Below, piece after piece: positions 1 to 6,903 of a stretch of 13,453 nucleotides of DNA. The position numbers were made by a program, and so were the translations under genes. Position 1 is the first letter of the stretch, and the number at the start of each line of letters is the position of its first letter. The notes below the pieces were generated by a model that was given only the letters and a program-made list of their open reading frames with translations, ran no database searches and had not been told where the DNA came from. Origin of the DNA: Pseudomonadota bacterium (GTDB lineage: Bacteria > Desulfobacterota > Syntrophobacteria > Syntrophobacterales > Syntrophobacteraceae); assembly GCA_023416335.1 (NCBI GenBank), contig JAEZHY010000114.1:1-13453 (forward strand). Reading direction: 5' to 3'.

Positions 1-34
1 TCACTGCTCACTGCTCACTGCTCACTGCTCACTG
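1..34. repeat. Short tandem repeat, heptamer TCACTGC
   Basis: Nearly five head-to-tail copies of the 7-base unit TCACTGC, the last ending in A. The array begins at the first base, so it probably continues to the left. It has no spacers, so it is not a CRISPR array. It lies outside any gene and its function is unknown. Confidence 0.85.
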
Positions 35-156
35 AAGAACTTTACCGGCCACCTACACTCCGCACTGTATGCGACTTATCATAGGATGTTGGAAGCCGGA
101 ATTTAGACGACATATCCGGCATATGAAGGGATGCTTCTTTTCCGATTTTTCTTTCC
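35..156. other. Gene-free stretch upstream of the kimA-like promoter
   Basis: No credible gene is seen. The only structure noted is a 6-bp inverted repeat, GCCGGA (95-100) with TCCGGC (115-120), separated by 14 bases. It has no T-run after it, so it is not an obvious terminator. The minus-strand open frame from 419 down to 42 runs across the riboswitch and looks like chance. Confidence 0.5.
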
Positions 157-185
157 TTGACTGCGAAAAGGACAAGGTTTAGTGT
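157..185 (+). promoter_or_regulatory. Probable sigma-70-type promoter of the riboswitch-permease transcript
   Basis: A -35 element TTGACT (157-162, five of six consensus bases) is followed by an exact 17-base spacer. The -10-like element TAGTGT (180-185) matches consensus at three bases, including the important second A and final T. The expected transcription start near 192 falls just before the conserved riboswitch aptamer, and this placement is the main support. The weak -10 keeps confidence moderate. Confidence 0.45.
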
Positions 186-191
186 GGTTGG

Positions 192-320
192 CGCTAAAAA
201 ATCGCCGAATCCGCGTACAGGAGCGGGGGACCCGTGAACACGGGGCGAATCGCCTATCCAGGCGTAGGGCAACCTCTTTGGCCCGAGCCCGTCAGCTAAC
301 CTCGCAGGCGTCAAGAGGGA
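192..320 (+). ncRNA. Cyclic-di-AMP riboswitch (ydaO/yuaA class) aptamer
   Basis: The conserved ydaO blocks occur in order: GCCGAATCCG (204-213), a GGGGGACCC segment (225-233), GGGGCGAATC (242-251), TAGGGC (265-270), and CCCGTCAGCTAACCTCG (288-304) followed by AGGCG (306-310). The expected helices can be drawn: P1 203-206/307-310, CCCGT/ACGGG 231-235/240-244, CGCC/GGCG 251-254/261-264, and GGGC/GCCC 267-270/281-284. The class-typical pseudoknot forms between CCTCTT in the loop (273-278) and AAGAGG just after P1 (313-318). This class binds c-di-AMP and usually switches off K+ transporter or cell-wall genes when ligand is high. Here it precedes a KimA-like permease on the same strand, as expected. 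Primary sequence, pairing and context all agree. Confidence 0.92.
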
Positions 321-324
321 ATTG

Positions 325-376
325 GAACGCGTACCTCCAGGTGCTTCTGGTGCGCGCTCGTTCTGCGTAGTTTTTT
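325..376 (+). terminator. Possible riboswitch expression-platform hairpin with a T-run
   Basis: After the aptamer a hairpin can form: CGCGTA (328-333) with TGCGCG (351-356), and CCAG (337-340) with CTGG (347-350), enclosing a small bulge and a 6-base loop. A run of six T follows at 371-376. The T-run sits about 14 bases beyond the main stem, or 7 if the GAA/TTC base is included. This is therefore a weak or atypical intrinsic terminator, and control may instead act on translation. Confidence 0.35.
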
Positions 377-455
377 CTTCAGAGAAATCCCTCTCAGGCC
401 TTCCAGCGATTTCCGGCAACCCGGTCCGTGCTGCGGACGGGCGAATCCTTCGGCC

Positions 456-473
456 GAGGTGCTGAAGTCACCT
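456..473 (+). promoter_or_regulatory. Shine-Dalgarno GAGGTG inside a 5-bp hairpin ahead of the permease start
   Basis: The best ribosome-binding sequence, GAGGTG (456-461), is 12 bases before the ATG at 474. Its AGGTG (457-461) is perfectly complementary to CACCT (469-473), which directly abuts the ATG, with a 7-base loop. If folded, the site would be hidden. This could be a translational element, but a 5-bp stem can be chance. Confidence 0.4.
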
Positions 474-2357
474 ATGAAAATTGCTGTTCTGGCTTTGCTC
501 AATCTTTCCCTGGTGGGTTGTTTTGTCTATCTCCTGCGCAGGCCCAACCTCCTGAGCTTCTACCAATCCGGAAGGTTCTGGCTGACATGGCTTGCGATTG
601 CGATCATCACTCTAATGGACGAATTCACGTCCATTTTTTATGCGCCAGCGGAAGCCTACAGGTTTATCGGTTCGAGCGCCATCATCTTCATCGCGTTGAC
701 CAGCGTGCTTGTCCGGTTCATGAGCACACGGTTCACCGAAATTGCGGAGATCCTGGAGGCTCACGGGTTGATCGGGGGAGGGGTTTACTCTTTCTCCTAT
801 CTTGTTCTCGGACCGATGATGTCCTTTGTCGCGGTTTCTTCCATCATGGTCGATTACACGCTTACCGCATGTATTTCAGCGGTAAGCGCCATTTTGAACG
901 CCGCGTCTTTTTTCCCCGGCGTAACGGAATCCTCGCCGATCGTCGTACCCTTCGTACTTGGGACTCTCTGGGCGATTGCGGGCCTGAACATCCTCGGGAT
1001 CCGTGAAAACGCGCGCTTTACTTTTCTGATCTTCATCTTCGCTGCATTCGTAATTTTGAACCTCATCGTTTCAGGGATCATCGAATTCGACGCGCAGTCG
1101 CTGATCCGCATCAAAGAGGCAGCCCGCGATGCTGCAAGGCCCCTGGAGACCGGGTCCTATATGCGCGACTACGGGAACCTTATCTCTCATATTGCATTCT
1201 GTATACTCGCTTATTCGGGAATCGAATCCGTTATACAGACAGCCGGCCTCGTGAGAAACTGGCGAGAGATTCACAGGGCGTACCTGTTCCTTGCCGTAAC
1301 GGTCGGAATTGCGACGCCGCTTGTGGCCGCACTGGTCCTGTCCGCTCCGATCAACTTCAGCGAGCACGAAGGCGACCTGATCACTCATTACGCAACGATG
1401 ATAAACGGTACGTTCTTTGGTGTGGTCGTCGCCGTACTGGCGAGCATCACACTGATGATGGCCGTGAACACGGCTTTCGTTGCCTCAAGCGAACTGCTGG
1501 AACGCGTTGCCCACCGGTACGGGTTTCACTGGCTGATAGCCGTCAACCGGCGCCACTCGCTCTACCGGGTCCATATTCTGAACGCGATTTTCTTCTCCGC
1601 CATTATTTTGATAACCAGCGGCAGTCAGAAGATACTAGCGGACATGTACGCCATCGGCCTTGTTGCGAGTTTCTGCATCAACATGGGGTCGCTGCTTATC
1701 TATCGATATTTTCAGGGTACAAAGGAAGTTATCCATTACTATACGAGTCGCCTGGGAACGCTGGTTCTCTGGGTCATTCTGGTCAGCTGCTTCATTTTTC
1801 TGGCGATCGATAAGCCGCACGGAACCATGCTTTGGGCGGGCGTTACGGCCTTTGTCCTCATCGCGGGCGGCCTGATGGCCAAGAAAAGGGCACCGGAAAT
1901 TATGGAGATCGGACAGGCGGATACGGAGATGCAAATGGTCCTGTACCTGGCGGGCTCAACATCTCCCGATATCCACATCATTTTCCGTCGCCCAAGGGAA
2001 GAGGCGCTGGGAACGCCTAAAGACAACGAGGCGTACATCACCTTTTACACGCCTCGGCAGGGAATCCCGCCAAAAATGGCCGAGAATCATTTCCGGTTCC
2101 CATTGCTTCGCTCGGGGCTGTATCTGCGGATCGTGCTGCTGCTCAAGGTTGTCGAATATGAACTGGCGGACAGAAACGTCACGGTGCAATTCGGATGGCC
2201 GATGTCTTCCTGGCTTGACCGGTTGTCCATCGGCGTCATGGTGTTCAAACTGATGAGGCTGCCGCGCCTCTTTCCCAATTTCAACTTCATAATCAACTAC
2301 TTTGGATCTTTTCGCCCGAAAACGGAGGAGGAGTCGCAGGAGCGGCGAGAGGGGTGA
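474..2357 (+). CDS. KimA-like APC-superfamily potassium (or amino acid) permease
   Basis: This encodes an inner-membrane permease of 627 residues from ATG 474. A GTG at 459 would add five residues but overlaps the Shine-Dalgarno sequence. There are about 12-14 hydrophobic segments up to residue ~475. A soluble C-terminal tail of ~150 residues follows, the layout of KimA-type transporters. APC signatures include LIGGGVYSF and SSIMVDYTLT. The first core helix has DEFTSIFY (D49 to Y56), the same D-x6-Y spacing as the KimA residues I recall as D36 and Y43, thought to act in K+/H+ binding. The upstream c-di-AMP riboswitch makes K+ uptake the likeliest role. The first hydrophobic stretch (residues 3-21) looks like an extra N-terminal helix. 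The APC fold is near certain; K+ specificity is inferred, and an amino acid substrate remains possible. It appears to be transcribed alone. Confidence 0.85.
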   Translation: MKIAVLALLNLSLVGCFVYLLRRPNLLSFYQSGRFWLTWLAIAIITLMDEFTSIFYAPAEAYRFIGSSAIIFIALTSVLVRFMSTRFTEIAEILEAHGLIGGGVYSFSYLVLGPMMSFVAVSSIMVDYTLTACISAVSAILNAASFFPGVTESSPIVVPFVLGTLWAIAGLNILGIRENARFTFLIFIFAAFVILNLIVSGIIEFDAQSLIRIKEAARDAARPLETGSYMRDYGNLISHIAFCILAYSGIESVIQTAGLVRNWREIHRAYLFLAVTVGIATPLVAALVLSAPINFSEHEGDLITHYATMINGTFFGVVVAVLASITLMMAVNTAFVASSELLERVAHRYGFHWLIAVNRRHSLYRVHILNAIFFSAIILITSGSQKILADMYAIGLVASFCINMGSLLIYRYFQGTKEVIHYYTSRLGTLVLWVILVSCFIFLAIDKPHGTMLWAGVTAFVLIAGGLMAKKRAPEIMEIGQADTEMQMVLYLAGSTSPDIHIIFRRPREEALGTPKDNEAYITFYTPRQGIPPKMAENHFRFPLLRSGLYLRIVLLLKVVEYELADRNVTVQFGWPMSSWLDRLSIGVMVFKLMRLPRLFPNFNFIINYFGSFRPKTEEESQERREG

Positions 2358-2487
2358 TCGCGTTCGTCACCAGCGGGGAGCGCAAGAATAAGGGGTGCCA
2401 AAGGCAGGGTGTGAGAGTGGAGCGGGGTGAGCTTCACCGTGCCCACCATCCGTCCCCTCGGATCAGGGCACATCAGGATTGCCGGGC

Positions 2488-2515
2488 GGTGGGCACCCAA
2501 ATGCAGGTGCCCACC
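2488..2515. repeat. Extragenic palindrome GGTGGGCACC / GGTGCCCACC
   Basis: A perfect 10-bp inverted repeat (2488-2497 with 2506-2515) with an 8-base loop. It shares its arm with other copies in the same gap, which suggests a REP-like extragenic family. Confidence 0.7.
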
Positions 2516-2612
2516 CTACACCGCTGCCGTTCTCATTTCAGGTGGCTTTCTGCTCAAGAAGAGTGTTTCATTCTCGTTCAAACCGCGTCCTCCAGAGCGG
2601 CGGCTCCGCTGG

Positions 2613-2639
2613 ATCCCGGCTCAAAAGCACTGCCGGGAT
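2613..2639. repeat. Extragenic palindrome ATCCCGGC / GCCGGGAT
   Basis: A perfect 8-bp inverted repeat (2613-2620 with 2632-2639) with an 11-base loop. It resembles the widespread proteobacterial extragenic element of the form TGGATCCCGG...CCGGGATGACG. A second small stem, AGCGG/CCGCT (2596-2600/2606-2610), precedes it. Confidence 0.65.
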
Positions 2640-2821
2640 GACGGTTTGGGGACTCCATTATGAAATGCCCGGGAAAGAAGCTTTTCCTCCATTTGGGCAA
2701 CAGCCCCCGGACCTTGGGAACCAGCGGCGTATTTCCTCAACGCAAAACTTTGGCCCAAACCCGAACTGCCCACCCCCGACCTGCCGGGACGAAGATGGAA
2801 AACATTTTGCGGGTGGCCCCA

Positions 2822-2853
2822 GGGCGGGCACGGTGAGGCGTTCGTGCCCACCC
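2822..2853. repeat. Extragenic palindrome GGGCACG / CGTGCCC
   Basis: A perfect 7-bp inverted repeat (2826-2832 with 2843-2849) is extended by three more pairs (2822-2824 with 2851-2853) after one mismatch. It lies 56 bases past the der stop codon on the minus strand. It could stabilise the 3' end of that mRNA but has no T-run. Confidence 0.6.
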
Positions 2854-2908
2854 CACGTTGCTCGCCGCTCACGTTTGATAAGGACAGCTTTGGAAGGGTT
2901 GGAGAACT

Positions 2909-4246
2909 CTACTCATCCTTGCCCCGCTGCCGTCCTCGGAAGACCAGGCGGATCGGCGTCTTGTCCAGGCCGAAACTCTCTCTGAATTTATTCAGCAGGA
3001 ACCGCTCATAGGAAAAATGAATACTGTCGGGGTAGTTGCAGAAGAGGACAAACATCGGTGGACGGATGCCCGCCTGTGTCCCATAGAAGAATTTCAATCT
3101 TCGTCCGCGGACAAGGGGCGGTTCGTGCGCGCTGACCGCGTCCTGCAAAGCCCTGTTGAGGACCCCGGTCGTTATCCGGCGGCTGTACTGTTCGAAGACA
3201 TCCCGAACTGTCGGCATTATCTTCGGGACTCCTTTGCCGCTGATGGCCGACATGGGCAGGATGGGCGCAAACGGCATGAAGCGGAAGCGGTATTTTATGT
3301 CTTCGAGGAAATTCTTTTTGGCTTTCGGGTCCGATTCGAGGGTATCCCACTTATTGATCCCTACGATGAGTCCTCTGCTGCGTTCCTGGATATAACCTGC
3401 GATATGAAGGTCCTGGTCGGCAACCCCTTCGGAAGCGTCGATCAGCTGGATACAGATATGGCTCTTATCAATGCTTTGAAGAGCCTTGATGATGCTGATT
3501 TTTTCAAGTTTTTCTTTTATCTTCCCCTTCTTTCTGATCCCGGCGGTATCGATCAGCAGGTACTTTTGGCCGTTGCGTTCAAATGGGGTGTCCACGGCAT
3601 CGCGCGTGGTCCCCGGAATGGGGCTGACTATTACCCGTGTGGTTCCGAGAATGCGGTTAACCAGGGTGGACTTGCCTACATTGGGCCGGCCGAGAATGGA
3701 AACCCGGATCTCGGATACTTGTTCGTCCTCGCCTTCCTCCTCGGGGATGGCGGGCTCCGGTATCAGTTCGACAATATCGGACAAAAGATCGCCGACTCCA
3801 AATCCGTGTGCCGCACTGATTGGATAGAGCGTCTCGACTCCGAGGGCGTAGAAGTCGGCCATATATTTCTGCTGCTCGGGGCCGTCGATCTTATTGACCG
3901 CGAAGAATACGGGTTTGGATGTGCGGCGAAGAATATCGAAGAGGACGGAGTCTTCCGGGTGAAGGCCCGCTTTCCCGTCGGACACGAAAAGAAAAATGTC
4001 GGCTTCCTCGAGCGCGCTGAAAATCTGCTCCCGCATGTGCTGGTCAAACAGGGATTCGTCTTTGCTGATGAATCCTCCGGTATCGACAAGAGTAAAACTC
4101 TTTTCGTCCCAGATGCCGCGGGCATAGTTCCGGTCCCTGGTCACTCCTGGAAGATCGTCTACCAACGCCTGGCTGCTCTTGCTCATCCTGTTGAAAAGCG
4201 TGGACTTTCCTACATTCGGTCTTCCGACTATCGCGATAATTGCCAT
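2909..4246 (-). CDS. der: Ribosome-assembly GTPase Der (EngA)
   Basis: This is an essential tandem-GTPase needed for 50S ribosomal subunit maturation in the cytoplasm. The 445 residues are normal for the family. The first G domain has P-loop GRPNVGKS (8-15), DTGG (55-58) and NKID (118-121). An acidic linker EEEGEDEQ (169-176) leads to the second G domain, with GRPNVGKS (186-193), DTAG (233-236) and NKWD (298-301). A C-terminal KH-like RNA-binding domain follows from about residue 355. The tandem G domains make the assignment unambiguous. The ATG at 4244-4246 is supported by a good Shine-Dalgarno AAGGTGA six bases upstream on the minus strand. It is divergent from kup and convergent with the permease gene, so it is probably transcribed alone. 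Nothing is truncated or unusual. Confidence 0.98.
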   Translation of the reverse strand: MAIIAIVGRPNVGKSTLFNRMSKSSQALVDDLPGVTRDRNYARGIWDEKSFTLVDTGGFISKDESLFDQHMREQIFSALEEADIFLFVSDGKAGLHPEDSVLFDILRRTSKPVFFAVNKIDGPEQQKYMADFYALGVETLYPISAAHGFGVGDLLSDIVELIPEPAIPEEEGEDEQVSEIRVSILGRPNVGKSTLVNRILGTTRVIVSPIPGTTRDAVDTPFERNGQKYLLIDTAGIRKKGKIKEKLEKISIIKALQSIDKSHICIQLIDASEGVADQDLHIAGYIQERSRGLIVGINKWDTLESDPKAKKNFLEDIKYRFRFMPFAPILPMSAISGKGVPKIMPTVRDVFEQYSRRITTGVLNRALQDAVSAHEPPLVRGRRLKFFYGTQAGIRPPMFVLFCNYPDSIHFSYERFLLNKFRESFGLDKTPIRLVFRGRQRGKDE

Positions 4247-4442
4247 CGAGTTTCACCTTGTTGTAATTTTTGTATCCCCGTATGTACGATTTCCGTTTAA
4301 GATTTTTTCACGATCATGTAAATAGCCGAGTTCTCGTGTGCGCCTTCCCCGAGGATCAATCCTTTTACCGGAAATCATGCTGATCGGGCAATCACTGGGA
4401 GCTGTATCGTTTACTTTTTTTGAGGGACCGCTGTTTCGCAAG

Positions 4443-6317
4443 ATGACCAAGCAAGATAATCCATTGCGCATTGGACTGGTACTTGGAGCCCTGGGGGTCG
4501 TATATGGCGACATCGGGACCAGCCCGCTTTATGCCATAAAGGAGTGCTTTCACGGGGAGCACGCGATAGCGATCAACCACGGAAACATAATGGGCGTCCT
4601 TTCGCTCGTGGTCTGGTCTCTCACGATCGTGGTATCTATAAAATATATTACCTTCATTATGCGCGCGGACAATCGGGGGGAGGGCGGAATTTTCGCGTTG
4701 CTGGCACTGGTGCCGGGTGCGGACAAGATGAGCGCGAAGATGCGCAATCTCATGGTGCTTGCTGCGCTGACCGGTGCCGCGCTCCTCTACGGCGACGGGT
4801 TCATAACTCCTTCCATTTCCGTCCTCTCCGCGGTCGAGGGACTGGAAGTCGCAACGGATGCAGCCCAGCATCTTATCGTTCCGATAACCTGTGCCATTCT
4901 GCTCTTTTTGTTTCTCGTGCAAAGACGCGGAACGACCGGCATAGGCAACGTGTTCGGTCCGATCATGCTGATCTGGTTTTTTGCAATTGCGGCTTTGGGA
5001 GTTGTACACATAGTGGCGCATCCGCATATCCTGCTCGCCCTTAATCCCATATGGGCCGTCAGGTTTTTTGCGGAAAACCACATACACGGCCTGATCGTGC
5101 TCGGATCGGTCGTACTCTGCATCACCGGAGCGGAAGCGCTTTATGCGGACATGGGCCATTTCGGGAAGAGCCCCATCCGCATATCCTGGTTTGGGCTGGT
5201 TTTTCCTGCCCTCCTGTTGAATTATTTCGGCCAGGGCGCGCTGCTTCTGGCCAGTCCCGAATCTGCTCCCAATCCCTTTTATGGTCTCGTTCCGAAGCCT
5301 CTGCTTCTGCCAATGGTCGGGCTTTCCACCATTGCAACTGTGATTGCTTCCCAGGCGATGATATCAGGCGCCTTTTCCCTTACGCGGCAGGCCGTTCAGC
5401 TTGGCTATTTTCCGAGGGTGACCGTAGTCCACACATCGGAGACTACCGAGGGGCAGATCTATATTCCCGAGGTAAACTGGCTGATGATGGTTGTCTGTAT
5501 CTCGCTTGTGCTCGTCTTCCGCGGCTCGGGAGGACTTGCCGGGGCATACGGAGTAGCCGTTACCGCCAATATGGGGCTTACGTCCGTGGTTTATTTCTTT
5601 GTGGCAACGGAGACCTGGAAGTGGCCGGTCGGGAAGGCTCTGCCCCTGGTTCTCCTTTTTCTTTGCTTCGATCTTACCTATTTCGGCTCCAACCTCTTCA
5701 AGTTTCTGGATGGAGGTTGGTTTCCGATGGCGGTCGCTGCGGTGATCGTTACCATCATGACTGCCTGGAAAGACGGTCGGGCCGCTCTCTCCAGGAAATT
5801 TCGACGGATTTCGCTCCCGTTCGATCTCTTTCTGCAGGACGTCGCAGAGAAGAAGACTCATCGCGTGAAGGGGACGGCGGTTTTTATGGCGTCTTCCTCC
5901 AAGTTTACGCCGCCGTCACTCCTGCACCACTACAAGCACAACCAGGTTCTTCACAGGGAGGTGGTCCTGCTTACGATCGTGCCTGAAGACGTGCCGTCGG
6001 TTCCCGACGGGGAGCGCGTCGAAATCGAAGACCTCGGAAACGGTTTCCATCGTCTGGTTGCCCGATATGGATTTATGGAAACCCCGAACGTGCCGCATGT
6101 CATGAACCTGGGTTACAGGTCCGGTTTGATTCCACGAACGGAGCCGACCAGCTTTTATCTGGGCCGCGAAACTTTGCTTCCAACGGGCGATGCCGACATG
6201 ATGCGCTGGAGAAAGCGGCTTTTCGCGCTCCTTTCGCGCAATTCGCAGTCGGCGACGAACTATTTTGGAATTCCGCCCGGGCAGGTTGTTGAATTGGGGG
6301 TTCAGGTGGAGTTATGA
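4443..6317 (+). CDS. kup: Kup-type low-affinity potassium uptake permease
   Basis: This is an inner-membrane H+/K+ symporter of the HAK/KUP/KT family. It has about 12 transmembrane segments and a cytoplasmic C-terminal domain from about residue 460. Family signatures seen include GVVYGDIGTSPLYA (18-31), GDGFITPSISVLSAVEGLE (from 117), GAEALYADMGHFGK (from 229), and later SQAMISGAFSLTRQ and LDGGWFP. The open frame extends upstream to GTG 4338, with another ATG at 4378. I chose ATG 4443 because it gives 624 residues, against about 622 for E. coli Kup. It also places the conserved membrane aspartate at residue 23, as in E. coli. The nearest purine-rich site, GAGGGA (4422-4427), is 15 bases away, so the start is not certain. 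No c-di-AMP riboswitch precedes it. With the KimA-like gene it gives the locus two K+ importers. Confidence 0.96.
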   Translation: MTKQDNPLRIGLVLGALGVVYGDIGTSPLYAIKECFHGEHAIAINHGNIMGVLSLVVWSLTIVVSIKYITFIMRADNRGEGGIFALLALVPGADKMSAKMRNLMVLAALTGAALLYGDGFITPSISVLSAVEGLEVATDAAQHLIVPITCAILLFLFLVQRRGTTGIGNVFGPIMLIWFFAIAALGVVHIVAHPHILLALNPIWAVRFFAENHIHGLIVLGSVVLCITGAEALYADMGHFGKSPIRISWFGLVFPALLLNYFGQGALLLASPESAPNPFYGLVPKPLLLPMVGLSTIATVIASQAMISGAFSLTRQAVQLGYFPRVTVVHTSETTEGQIYIPEVNWLMMVVCISLVLVFRGSGGLAGAYGVAVTANMGLTSVVYFFVATETWKWPVGKALPLVLLFLCFDLTYFGSNLFKFLDGGWFPMAVAAVIVTIMTAWKDGRAALSRKFRRISLPFDLFLQDVAEKKTHRVKGTAVFMASSSKFTPPSLLHHYKHNQVLHREVVLLTIVPEDVPSVPDGERVEIEDLGNGFHRLVARYGFMETPNVPHVMNLGYRSGLIPRTEPTSFYLGRETLLPTGDADMMRWRKRLFALLSRNSQSATNYFGIPPGQVVELGVQVEL

Positions 6318-6461
6318 CCTGCCGACGGCATAGATCGTTCAAACCGGCGGGCATGATGTCGAGCGGGTTGTCTTCATTGTTCCATTTCGACACTCTGAAA
6401 TGACCCTTAAAAGAAAAATTTCACGATATTGTAGGGGCGGGCTCCAGGCCGCATAAATGCT

Positions 6462-6487
6462 GTATTTTCCCCGAGAGGTGAAAATAC
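6462..6487. promoter_or_regulatory. Palindrome GTATTTTC / GAAAATAC, candidate operator or hairpin
   Basis: A perfect 8-bp inverted repeat (6462-6469 with 6480-6487). It gains two more C-G pairs inside (6471-6472/6477-6478) across one mismatch, leaving a GAGA tetraloop. No T-run follows. It lies 417 bases upstream of hdrC and 145 after kup, so it may be an operator, an RNA hairpin, or an extragenic repeat. Confidence 0.45.
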
Positions 6488-6706
6488 CTGAACCATTGTG
6501 AAAAACGTTTGCATCAAATCCTGTATTATGATAATAAGCACAAAAAAGCATAAACGGTTTCAAACCCGTTGTGAAATTTAGAATAACTGGACAGTGCGTC
6601 GTTTCTCTTGCTGAGTTGGTAGCGGTTATTTTCTTTCTTCGGCCCCGAGTTCTCGATGATGCAGCACTTCCTTTTTACATCAGTTTTTGGCTGAATTTGC
6701 CGGCCT

Positions 6707-6726
6707 CTTCGGGAGTCCTCCCGAAG
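6707..6726. repeat. Perfect 9-bp inverted repeat CTTCGGGAG / CTCCCGAAG
   Basis: The arms (6707-6715 and 6718-6726) are separated by two bases. As RNA this gives an 8-bp G+C-rich stem with a GTCC tetraloop. No T-run follows on either strand, so it is not a standard intrinsic terminator. It lies about 180 bases before hdrC, inside the probable leader. Confidence 0.55.
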
Positions 6727-6903
6727 CGAGAATCTCCACTCGTCCGATTCAGGGCAAGAAAACAGCTTTATACGTCTGCCTTTCAGCAAAAGGTTCCCTG
6801 TAAACAAAGTGTTCGCCGGGGTTTGTCTCATTGGGGATGAAAGCCGTGGCGGCAGGAACACTCATTCACCGTCCCAGATCAAAAATGGAGATATTTTTAC
6901 ATC

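Larger units (their letters stand above)
2358..2908. other. Gene-free region with palindromic repeats
   Basis: These 551 bases lie between the convergent ends of the permease gene and der. Small open frames here have no recognisable product and no good ribosome-binding site. The region is filled by short palindromes, listed separately. The 9-mer GTGCCCACC recurs at 2439-2447, 2507-2515 and 2844-2852, and its complement is at 2488-2496. No clear intrinsic terminator with a T-run is seen for either flanking gene. Confidence 0.7.
6318..6903. other. Long gene-free leader region before the hdr operon
   Basis: No convincing gene lies in these 586 bases. A GTG-started frame at 6571-6840 lacks a ribosome-binding site and any recognisable family. 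The region holds two notable palindromes (6462-6487 and 6707-6726). A weaker stem, AACGG/CCGTT (6553-6557/6566-6570), and a small stem CGAG/CTCG (6727-6730/6739-6742) are also present. The hdr promoter is presumably here, but I found no -35/-10 or -24/-12 pair with correct spacing. Confidence 0.6.

Noticed and set aside
1..34. CRISPR array
   Set aside because: The repeats are 7 bases and contiguous, with no spacers.
42..419. Minus-strand 125-codon frame opposite the riboswitch
   Set aside because: It covers the conserved c-di-AMP aptamer on the other strand and has no protein family features.
2354..2985. Several overlapping small plus-strand frames after the permease gene
   Set aside because: Their translations are rich in Pro, Arg and Ser, run through palindromic repeats and match nothing recognisable. 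One also overlaps the 3' end of der.
3017..4300. Long plus-strand open frame (427 codons) antisense to der
   Set aside because: It lies almost wholly opposite der, which has every Der motif. The antisense translation has no recognisable domain, and such frames arise from codon bias in high-G+C genes.
6509..6532. TTGCAT with TATTAT/TATGAT as a promoter for hdrC
   Set aside because: The spacing between the two hexamers is only 9-12 bases, too short for a sigma-70-type promoter.
6707..6726. Intrinsic terminator for kup
   Set aside because: The stem is strong but has no T-run on either strand and lies nearly 400 bases past the kup stop.
6571..6840. GTG-started 89-codon frame before hdrC
   Set aside because: No ribosome-binding site or recognised family, and it spans strong palindromes. 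It is more likely leader or intergenic DNA.
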